A stretch of DNA of 64,000 nt, taken from assembly GCA_003427395.1 (NCBI GenBank), contig BFEA01000228.1:966230-1030229 (forward strand), in the 5' to 3' direction. Positions 54,888-64,000 of this stretch are shown here, piece by piece. The position numbers and the translations under genes were made by a program. The notes below the pieces were generated by a model, which was not told the DNA's origin, ran no database searches, and saw only the letters and a program-made list of their open reading frames with translations. Positions within the stretch are counted from its first letter, which is position 1, and each line of letters opens with the position of its first letter. Source of the stretch: Chara braunii (Eukaryota > Streptophyta > Charophyceae > Charales > Characeae).

Positions 54888-57180
54888 ACCTCATACCACA
54901 TTTTGAATTCACACCGTTTGCCTGAACTTCGGTCTGCAGACCCAATTTTAATCTTTCGTCCCAGTCATAAGTTTGCGTAGGTGCGAAGCGTAATATAAGT
55001 TGGTTGTATTTGATATAAGTCAATGCATGTAATTTGTGCAACCTCCTAAGTCTTTCTATGCGAGCTAAACGAGTTGATATGTGCCCAAGTATCTTATTCA
55101 CAACTAGTGTATTCATTCATGCTCATATACTTGATAGGCGTCGTGGTTTCATTTTCGCCCGTCCAAATAATATGCGAGGTGCAACTCTTCTTGACCCCTG
55201 TTTAAATCAACACATTGACAACAATGTAGGGTAAAAGTACTTTTGCCCATCGCTGGATGGATAATATCCATCTTGAACGGTTTAATTAATAATCATTGAC
55301 AACCTTTCTTTATTCGGCTCACTGTGGAAAATAAAGAATTGTTGTACATTCCTCTGATGAGCGCGACAAACGTGAATGTCTTGTTGTCCATGTATTGCTT
55401 TTCTCTTTGTTTGTCTGATATTCTCTGATGTTTTGTCTTGTTTGTCTCATTTGTATGACTTTTGCACCTCACCGATTGATGTAACTGTCTCAAACCGTCG
55501 TCCTTAATTCATTGATCCATCGATTGATTTCATCCAATTTTATGTTTAAATTGGTTTGTAATTCTCGTTCGATAAGAGGCAGATCGCTGAGCAGCTGAAG
55601 TAGTAGTATAACCTAACGACTGATCATTACTAGTTATATTCGCTTTTAACTTGCATATTTACTAACTAAATAATCACGAACTCGAGTTCGTGTTAAATCC
55701 ACAATGCAACTTTTAACTGTACCATAGATACAAGTATACAAATTAATTAAGGGACATGCGTGGGTGCAAGAGCAAGTGACCACTACTGGTTCATTGCCCC
55801 AGGTGGCAGCATGAGTTGAAAGTAAAGTCCATATGCATGTAAGGTTAGGTCAATCATTGGTAAGTTTTATAGAAAGGCGCACTCTTCACTTTCATCTCAC
55901 TCGGTGTTTGGCATCTACTTAGTTCCGCAATAATCTGTAGTACAACTTCAACTACAGTCTGCCTATGTGGCCGATCTGCATCCGAAATATGCCTATTTAC
56001 CTAACCAGTTATCATCAAGTCTCTAATCACTCCCCACGTGTATGTACATTAAGGAGGTTTTCCCCCATTAAACGGGAACAATTAGTTTTTGCTCCAATGC
56101 GGTTGCTACACTCGCTCGCTATCAGTGGGAGGAAACAAGAATACGTATTTAGCTAGAACGCGAAAAAATACATTATCTTATTCTGACGCTTCCATGTTTG
56201 AATGGAGACCAAGATGTAGCCCTAGTTCATGCGTTAAGGTGATCACGCGCTCGTGTGTCTATGAAAAAGTCAAGACCCCAAGTTTTTTGGCTGTCAAACG
56301 ACAGTCCAACCCATCACAAGTGACCCGTGCACGTCAGAACTGAGGGATAACTCAAAACTTTTATCCTCTTGTAACTACCAGATGACAGTTTCGCGGGTCA
56401 ACAACTGACGTATGAGCGTGCGTTCTTGGCCGCCCGACATGACGTTCTCTCTGCCTGATGTGCGACATCATTCACACGTGTTGGAAATGAGCGACCAAAG
56501 TCTAACCCTCGTCCTGCTTGTAACGACCAAATGGTCGTTTATCTAGGGAGACCGCTACCTATTGCGACCATCGGCAAGTGGCACCCAAACACATATTTAC
56601 ACCTATGGAAAGGGGGAAGGTGCTGCCTAAATAAACCAGGCCCGACGGTACCACCACCGAAGTTGATTCCATATTCGATAGTCCCGCTGGTGAAGTTATT
56701 TTCCTAACCTGGTTGCACAAATATAGACCCGGTATGCACCTCTTGGTCTATATTTAGGCTTGACCAATACGGGTACCATCGTCGCTTAGGCCAATTTCTT
56801 TTATTACCGTTATTTTTATTTTATTTATTCTCGAGGTGAATCGAGTATTTTGAAAAAAAAAAAAAAAAAAGTGGTAGGGTTTTAGCAGGATTGGTGGGGT
56901 TTTAGCAAGATTGACCATGAACAAGTAAAAAGTAAATAATATGATAACCCATAGTGAAGTAGCTTGTCGTCAAGCAAAGCAGATTGGACTGTGTTTCGTT
57001 CAGGTTAGGCTAGTGGGGTACCTTTAACCCTAATTGCAGACCAAAATATCATACCGGTGTGAAAACTTTAACACATATAGGAGAGCTAAAATTATAACGA
57101 TATCGTTATAAGAGAAGAAAGACAAACCCAGGGGGCGACCTTATGAGTCAAACTACCCCTCGATTCCTTCAAAGTTTCGC
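54888..57180. other. Intergenic, nothing recognised
   Basis: Only short frames; no family recognised. Poly(A) at 56853-56871. Confidence 0.4.
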
Positions 57181-57189
57181 TCCTCATTC

Positions 57190-57265
57190 TTATTCCTATC
57201 ATATGGAATCGAACTCTGGTCCGCTGCATGAAATCTAAGTGCCCTACCCATTGGGATAGTATTCC
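57190..57265 (-). mobile_element. tRNA-like SINE head, minus strand
   Basis: Minus strand: A-box-like TATCCCAATGGG (57258-57247) and B box CAGAGTTCGATTCC (57218-57205), close to the spacing in tRNAs. The cloverleaf arms are poor (5' GGAATAC does not pair well with the 3' side), so a SINE or tRNA remnant is likelier than a tRNA gene. Confidence 0.4.
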
Positions 57266-58878
57266 GGTTAGTAAGGCTCAACACAAAATTCCTCATTAAA
57301 AACACCTATCTCGTCTTCTACCTCACTTATCCCAACTAAGGGCTTGCTGTGGCCTTACCAACTCACGATAATGGATCCAACGGCCCGTCGATCTCTGACT
57401 CTAAGTCGGGCCGCCTATAGAGGCAGCATGATCGAAACATTTTCTTTACTAAGGCGGTTAGGGAAAATGCCTTGCTTTCACCTACGACGGGTTCCGCTAA
57501 TCAGACCCGGTGGTATCCTCACCAACAATAATAAATACTTTGAGACTACGGGATCGCGGCTCCGTGAACCCAAGCACTCTCCGTGTCCCATTTAAACTAG
57601 GTGTGTACTAATTGCATGGCCGCTCAATATGGTTTTACCGAAGTGTCATGAGCCAGGTTGTTTAACAACGGTTGGTCTCGTAACCTATAGGCTACGTGTG
57701 ACACTGTCGGCTTCTCGGCCCGGTGACCAAAGCTGAACTGAGTCACATGTCACGACATTCCGTCACAACGGTGGGCGCCCCAAATGCTAATGTGTGCACA
57801 CTCTACGTGCGAGGCAAAACCTAAGCAAATGAAGTCATCGTGGACGCGCGTCGTTACACGAGCCGACAGACTAACTCGCTGACCATCAGGGTCGACGACT
57901 ATCCGACTACCCACCGTCAAATGCAATAATGTGCGCTCACCCTAATGCTCACCTTTACTTACGCTTGCCTTGTGACGACTATATAGGTTGAGGCGAGCTG
58001 TCGCTAAAACAAGTGTGTGGGGGCCAAACCCCTCCGTGCTTATTTGCCCTAGTTATGATGGTCGTGGTGAGCCAACGCAAGAGTCGACATGCCAGTGCAT
58101 CTCCTGCAAGGTTGGTGCCTATTTGCCCGACCATTCGACCACACCTTGCCATGCCTCGTGCAAGCTGCAAAAATCCAAGCTAATAACCTTGTAAGGGTAA
58201 TGGTCAACAGGGGTTAAATACAGCAGGGGGAGCAGGCACACGAGAGTGCTCGTGGTGGTCGACACTCCTCCCATGACATTTGAATTCGAACGCGGGCTCT
58301 TGGAACCACCCCAACCCGGCCCCGCAATCCCACTCGTTACATTTTCGCTGCCCCACTCCAACAGTCACCTATGGTGTCGCCCACAAATGGCTATAAGGTT
58401 GGTAACGGTTCTGGGTGCCTCTCCAACAGCCTCTCAACCTGGTGCATGCAACTGCGCCTTCCGTGAACTAGGAACATGCAGGAAAATTAGAAAAACTCTT
58501 TTCCTCCTCCTTTTTTTTTTTTTCCCCTTTCTGTCCACGTCATTTGTAGCCCTTCAACTCAAGGTACCTCCCAGAGGTCCCGGGGTACCTTGAACACCAG
58601 CACGTCGGCCATATGTAGACCGCGGGAGAAAATAAAGCAGAATCGTTTTGATTTGAATGAATTTGGGTGCTCCGCTCCAGGCCCGTTGATCCGAGCACGC
58701 TGCAGCTTTCGGAGGTACTGGCGGTTTGAGCTAAAGGGCGGATTTGCTCATGGCCACCCTTGACTTTCTAGTGTGAAACTAAGGGTAGGACTCCACTAGA
58801 CGGCGGCAAGCCTTTGGAAGATTTTTTGGGACTCCACTGCTGGCGGCAAATGCAAACCTTTTTTTTCCACTCTGCGTA
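57266..58878. other. GC-moderate intergenic DNA, nothing recognised
   Basis: Short frames only (for example 58246-58593). No supported gene or repeat. Confidence 0.4.
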
Positions 58879-59052
58879 CCTCCGCTTTTTCAGCACACCA
58901 ACCAATCCCCGTGCTTCCTTTCCGCATGGGACGGGTAAATCTAGAGGGTGCGTTTGCCTACCTCTAGAGCTCGGCAAACGCACCCTCTAGATTCAACCAT
59001 CCCTTGTGGAAAGGAAGCACGGGGATTGATTGGTGTGCTGAAAAAGCGGAGG
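58879..59052. repeat. Near-perfect inverted repeat, ~80-bp arms
   Basis: The left arm CCTCCGCTTTTTCAGCACAC ... GAGGGTGCGTTTGCC is matched by its reverse complement in the right arm with about 90 percent identity. The spacer is short (TACCTCTAGAGCTC, about 58959-58972). No direct target duplication seen. A young foldback element or hairpin-RNA source. Confidence 0.9.
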
Positions 59053-59459
59053 CAAACTTGCCCAAAAAGGCAAGTCTTCCTGATCGGGTAACATAAACCT
59101 GGGGAAGTGCCGAAAACCATTCCCGTCGGCTACGATTCTGGGCAGGCGGATGTTTTCCTGGTGCCAAGCGCCGCCAAGCAGTGGGGTCCTACCCTAAATG
59201 TCAGAGAAGTGGGAAACATGTCAGATCCTTATGAGGGCATTTTCAAGCATTTTCAACTGGCATTGAACGAGGCCCCAACTCAGGCATGACACCACATGAG
59301 CTAGCTCTTGGGGACCCCTTGCAGTAGGCTAATTTGCTAGATTTGTTAGAACTGGAGATTGAAGGGGACTGGTCAGTGGAAGGGGAAGGAGGGGACGTGG
59401 GCGCTTGTGAAATGGGTGGGAAGGGCACAGGAATCAGGAATCATGGAGTAGAAGAATTG

Positions 59460-60538
59460 GGAGGGTGGGCAGGATGGATCGCGGGGGGGTTAGCTCTGAC
59501 TTGCTGGTGGAAAAGCACCAGACAGCGCTGCCGATAATAGGTGGCTTGGCCCTAAATCCAGTAAAAAAGACAAAAAGAAAAAGTCTTCTTGCACGCGGCT
59601 GCCCTGTCTGTCTGATTTGCGTGCAGCGCGAAACAGCAGGCAGACAGGCAGACACGACAGGGCGTTTGTGCATGTCGGCGGTGAGTTGGTGGCTGACCTG
59701 AGAGGGGCGGGTCTGAGCTGGCGGAGTAATAGCGGGCATGACGGGCAGGTCGGGGACGGAGGGGAAGGGGGGGCCGCCGCGGGGGACACTGCGTGGTGGG
59801 GCCGTCGCGCGAGGGGGCTGGGTCCGGGTCTCTGGGGCGTGGTAGGTAGGAGCAGAGCATGTCGGACTGTGCGCGGGATGGGGGGACTTTTTTGGTCGAC
59901 CCAAGTTGCCGACGAGAGCAGTTTAGGCGCCCTGGCGGGCGTCCTGTGCGCGCGCGCCTGCCGCCTGTCCGCGTCGCAGCAGGCCAGGTAGCCCCTCCCC
60001 TCCAGCACTGCGCCTTGTCCCCGACATCATCGGCAACAGCCAGCGGTAGGGCTTGAGGTAGTGGCGGGCGATTGAAAAATCTCTGCGCTGAACGTGACGT
60101 TCAATGTCTGCAGCAGGGAGGGCAGAGGTGAGAAGAGAACGGTCTTCTTGCACGCGGCTGCGCTGTTTGTCTGATTTGCGCTGCCCCCCTCCCTCCTGTT
60201 CGCGTCGCGCGGCGAGGGAAGCAGGAGCTCCGCGCTCAGCCCAGCAGCCGACCTACGTGAAGTCATAGAGGCGACGCTGTTCCTCCTCTTCAGACGCCAG
60301 GTCGAAGGACGCAGTCTAGGCACTGCTTTTGCAGCAGTGCCATTCGCGGCTCTTTACGGTCTTCCATCTCCATCTCCAACGCCGCGCTTCGCTGTGGGAG
60401 CGAGCTTTTGACATTCCTCTCTCGTCGAACTTCAGGCAATCCTGAGTCGCCTCCCTTCTCGCTCATTGTTGGTTGGTGGTGGCTGTAATTGTGGATCCCA
60501 ACTCCGACGACATCGCTGCTGCTGTCAATCTCGTCGTC
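59460..60538 (+). promoter_or_regulatory. GC-rich 5' region of the RRM gene
   Basis: Composition turns GC- and CpG-rich about 1 kb before the start codon. A 39-base direct repeat (GTCTTCTTGCACGCGGCTGC...GTCTGATTTGCG) occurs at 59583-59621 and 60142-60180 with two differences. A hairpin GGCACTGC-TTTTGCA-GCAGTGCC is at 60319-60341. 60340-60538 is C/T-rich and likely 5' UTR. No clear TATA box is seen, so the transcription start is not placed. The long frames here look like chance frames in GC-rich DNA. Confidence 0.45.
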
Positions 60539-61645
60539 ATGGACACAGACCAGGGGTACGCGATATCCGTGGCGATGTGCTTGCTCCCTGCCCTGTATTT
60601 CTGATCGTAGCCTTCCCTTTTTCTGTGATTGCCACCACCTTGTCATACGCTTTTCGACTATTTGCCTGTTTAGTATTGCATTCGGACCACTGACACCACA
60701 AATTTCCTTTTTCTGACTGTTTGGGAGCTCGTCTTATGCAGAGATCAGAGAGCTGTAGAGGCCGGGTGGGCTCGAGAGAGGAGGGAGAGTCGTTTTCTCT
60801 CGAACGAGACTCCGCTCGTCGTTGAATGTACTACACACCCGTTAGGTCGTGATGGGGTTCGGTGTCGGGCGAATTGGCAGTGTTTGCCTTGATGGGCTCG
60901 GTTTCGTCTCGTTGGATGTCCACTCTGCTGCGTTGATTACTGTCCCTCGATGTCAATTGTGGTCATCATATCATCTTGTGTATGTATGCTAATTAATTTC
61001 CCTTCAGAGGTTGATTACAATCAAATCTGTTCTCTGGCAATCATTATAATTCACCGTGTGGTTTGTCAATTTGTCGGAGTTGTTTGCACGTGGTGTGTAT
61101 AGTCCATGGTTGTTCTTCTGCGAGGGGGCTTTTGCGGGCACGATCTTTTGACGGGCAACCGTAGTCTCAGTTTGTTTGAGGTAGTCTAATATTAATTTGA
61201 ATTGTTTCTATTTTTTGTCAGGAAATTGTTCATCGGTGGAATATCATGGGAGACGACGGAAGGTTTGTAGCTTTCACCTCGTTTCTCGAGTTGTTGGCCT
61301 GCATATGATTGATTATAGGGGTTGCTGCTTGCGGTTTTTCGTGTGGGTTATCGGATTGCTTGGTTGCTCGAAGGGTGGCAGGGGGGAAGGAAAGAGGGGA
61401 GGGGGGGAGGGAGGGGTGGCGGGGCGCTCTGAATTTGGAAGGAATATGAATCTGATTCGTAGGTAGAGGGGCGTGGTGGGCGTCGTTTGCGACGAGGTCG
61501 GCTCGTTTATAGGGTGTGGAAGGGTTGCTAGCCAGAATTGGCTTTTCGTAGAACATCTCGTCGTTGTGGTTTGGAGACGGGAGGGAGTGTGTTTGGGTTG
61601 GAATGTGTGAGATCTAGAGGGTTATATGTACCCGGACACGCACAG

Positions 61646-61692
<47 letters not shown>

Positions 61693-61896
61693 ATCTGGAA
61701 GATGTTTTAACTGGTTGTTGTTTATGTTGCAGAAAAGCTGAAAGAGTATTTCGAGAGATACGGCGAGGTTGTGGAGACGATTATAATGAAGGACAGGGCC
61801 ACGGGTAGGGCTCGCGGATTCGGGTTTGTCATCTTTGCGGACCCTGCCGTTGCCGATCGAGTGGTTGCAGAGAAGCATACGATCGATGGGAGACAG
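60539..61896 (+). CDS. RNP1: hnRNP1-like RRM RNA-binding protein, exons 1-3 (partial)
   Basis: Three exons join in frame: 60539-60555, 61222-61262 and 61733-61896 (222 bases, 74 codons). Donors: GGTACG at 60555/60556, GGTTTG at 61262/61263, CAG/GTGAGA at 61896/61897. Acceptors: TTGTCAG at 61221, GTTGCAG at 61732. The product begins MDTDQG, then RNP2 LFIGGI (residues 8-13), SWETTEEKLKEYFERYGEV, MKDRATGRA and RNP1 RGFGFVIF (47-54), then ADPAVADRVV and HTIDGRQ. That is a first RRM typical of plant two-RRM, glycine-rich hnRNP1-type proteins, which bind single-stranded RNA in the nucleus and act in mRNA processing. The ATG is in good context (CGTCATGGAC) and matches the usual short acidic N-terminus. 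The second RRM and Gly-rich tail lie beyond the window. All key aromatic residues are present, so it looks functional. The member of the family is not resolved; the symbol is by similarity. Confidence 0.9.
61645..61690 (+). repeat. (GA)n microsatellite in intron 2
   Basis: About 20 GA repeats end 40 bases before the exon 3 acceptor. They lie upstream of the pyrimidine/T-rich stretch and are unlikely to disturb splicing. Confidence 0.95.
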
Positions 61897-64000
61897 GTGA
61901 GATGACGAATGTGATGATGGTGACTGAGCCGATGGCATTGGTCAATATTTCTAGTCGTCTGTTCATTGTGACTGAGCTCTCTATCATGTCGTCTGTTCAT
62001 TGTTATGGATGATACGGTTTGATACCTAAAATGAGGGGGCCTTATCTTATTCAAGTACTATGTTGGTTATTAGTTCGTGGGCATGACTGTGGTGCAAAGG
62101 GTGGTCTCTGATTCTTGCCAGATGGCCCTAATCCATTTCTTTGGAAAGCGACGGTTCGCTGCTGGTTGGCGGAAACGGAGGAGGAGGTTATGTGAGGTCT
62201 CTGGGAATCCGACGGGACGGTGTCATGCTGAGCAGAGTTGGAAGTCGACGAAGCGGGGGTGTACACACGGGGGCGCGGCGAGGATGTGACGGCGAGGGTA
62301 GAGTAATGTGATAGTGTTTGAAGCAACGGCGATGAACGGGGAAAAACAGAAAACGTTGTCCTGAAATCAAGGGTTTCTCGTCGACTTCTGGGGGGTGCGC
62401 CGTGGAATTAGGTTAAACGATCTCGGGGTGTGGCGCGATTGTGAGGGGAATGTGGGAGGGGTTCAAGAGAGCGGTGATTGTAGGGGGAGTGCGGTCGGGG
62501 ATCAAGAGATACTGTAGTAGGTGGTGCAACGAAGCGAACTGGGAGCGTCAGGGAGAAAGAGGTGCCGAGACGGTGCGAGTATGGAGGAAAGCCGCTACAC
62601 GAAAGGAATGTGGAGGAGGGTGTTCCGGAGAGAACACGTGCAAACGTCGATAGCGAGATGGGAGAGGTGTGCGTTAGCGGCCAAATAAGAACGTGAAAGG
62701 CGCAGGAAAGCGGCGAAAAGAGATGTGCGGCGAGAGGGTGATATGATTATCATGCGCGGCGCACCGCGTATTTGAGGGGATCAGAGGAACAGAGAAGTGG
62801 AGATGGTAAATTATGAGAGGGGTGAGTCGATTAAAACTGATGATGTAGTAAGTGGGGAGGGGAAGCGTTTGCGGACGAAATATCGCAGATGTAGGGGCGA
62901 CTGATTAGATTCTGGCGGACTAGAGAAGTGAGGGTAGGGGGATGGTAGGGGGTCGGTAGGGGGGGGTGGTAGGTCAGCGAAATTCGGAATTTATGTTCCG
63001 GAGGAGGTGGAGAAAGCAATGATGAGACGCCTTGTTCGCCGGTAAGAGAGAAGCGGACTTCCATCTTCAGTGAACACAACGCACTCACGACTGTTTGAGA
63101 CTGGAAAAATGGCTTGTATACACTCATAGTCGCGTTATGTTCGGGAAAGACGGGGCAGTCTGAAGTGGATGGGACTGATGAAGCGGGGGAAACTGACGAG
63201 GAGTGGGCGAGGCTGTCGAGGAGCGAGCGGGTCGTCGGGCGATCCTTTTTTCTCGGGAGATTGACTGGCGTTTGCTACTGAGGATGGCGGATTTATGAAT
63301 TGTGGAAGGGTGTGTGCTTCGATGACAAGTCGGCGGCAACAGACGTGTGCACGCCATCGCGCTGATGGGTGATGGATATTGAAGTGCATGAACCGAAAGG
63401 TTCGATGAGGATGGTATGAGGAGTGACTGTGCGTTGATCTCCAGCGAGGAAGACCTGCGCGCGCAGTCTTCGGACGTAGGTCGTGAAGGCCTCCGCGCGC
63501 AGTCCGGCGCTGGTCGGCGGAATTGAACGCATCAAGTCGTCGAGAGTCGAGCAGGAAGTGAAGGGGTTGATGGTCGGGGAGTGACGATTATGGTATGTAG
63601 GCAGTTGTCAGCGGAGGATGGGAGGCTGTTGGGGAGGTGCGTGAGCAATCGAAGATGTTCGTAGGAGAGGGAGGGGATGTCTGAACTGAATTGGGGAGGC
63701 TGAGCGAGGGGTGAAGGAAGAGGTCGATGTCATGGGGGCGGCGTATGGAGGACTAGATGGATTGAGAGGAGGGTGGAAAGGTGAAGGTGAATTTGACGAG
63801 AGGAGGATCCTTAGGAGATTAGATAGAAGGATGTGGTGCAGTGCCACAGGTTGATCGAGGATTAGGTTGCACGAGTGGGCGTACCGACAGGGATGTGCAT
63901 GGGGTGGTTGGCTCACTGAACTCGGGTAAGTGGGTGGAAGGCAGAGTGAGTGAAATGGGTGGGACGGAGAAAAACGCGCGTTTGGAGTCAGGTGCAAAAT
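61897..64000 (+). other. Intron 3 of the RRM gene (start) or downstream DNA
   Basis: It follows a strong CAG/GTGAGA donor. I find no RRM2 or Gly-rich coding sequence up to the window edge, so the intron appears to exceed 2.1 kb. The + strand is strikingly G-rich (GGGGAGG, GGAAAGG tracts) from 62380 on. C-rich frames on the minus strand are by-products. Confidence 0.55.

Noticed and set aside
59434-60323. Several 100-170-codon frames on both strands upstream of the RRM gene
   Set aside because: Chance frames in GC-rich DNA: Pro/Arg/Ala-biased, mutually overlapping, with no motif.

Overview
This window looks like nuclear DNA from a plant-lineage (streptophyte) eukaryote. The reasons are one clear spliced gene whose exons spell the N-terminal RRM of a plant hnRNP1-type RNA-binding protein (MDTDQG then KLFIGGISWETTE, with GT/AG introns), a plant-type LINE with a reverse-transcriptase zinc-binding tail, long AT-rich non-coding DNA, many microsatellites and two assembly gaps (13484-14058 and 32504-32673). 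A charophyte alga is my guess for the species; nothing here proves it. There are no operons, CRISPR arrays, rRNA genes or convincing intact tRNA genes.

Layout. 1-1.2 kb: a 5'-truncated, dead LINE with a perfect 15-bp target-site duplication. 1.2-5.1 kb: purine-rich non-coding DNA, a GGCGCTGGC minisatellite and a second LINE-type tail. 5.6-9.4 kb: a cluster of short TIR elements. 9.4-12.7 kb: diverged repeats and (AAT)n-tailed retroposon ends. 12.7-14.3 kb: a minisatellite split by a TIR element with an 8-bp target duplication and a sequencing gap inside. 15-18 kb: a CA/CT-rich zone with five copies of a ~90-bp unit. 18.4-25.4 kb: a tRNA-like SINE head, a large inverted repeat around (TA)n, and more TIR elements. 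26-42 kb: several unrelated AT-rich tandem arrays (39 bp, ~480 bp, ~58/120 bp, and a 60-100 bp type) interrupted by TIR elements, plus a ~1.05-kb tandem segmental duplication that carries a putative exon. 44.8-48 kb: four hairpin units embedded in GA/TA microsatellites, then three SINE-like copies. 48.9 kb: a U6 snRNA pseudogene. 52.8-53.6 kb: a string of consecutive foldback hairpins. 54.5 kb: the best preserved small hAT-like MITE. 58.9 kb: a near-perfect 80-bp-arm hairpin. 59.5-64 kb: GC-richer DNA with the 5' region and first three coding exons of the hnRNP1-like gene, which runs off the right edge.

The main biological theme is a large superfamily of non-autonomous hAT-like elements. At least three end types (GTAGCAC, GGTTGCC/GGTTACC, GCTACCAG) share 8-bp target duplications, start-CTA-type TIRs, subterminal palindromes (CGAACATGTTCG, CGAACGTTCG, CGTACGTACG), and one conserved internal core of about 80 bp. 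I count that core about 16 times in both orientations. That shared core inside elements with different ends is the most unusual structure I can support. The only gene I would call functional with confidence is the RRM gene at the right end.
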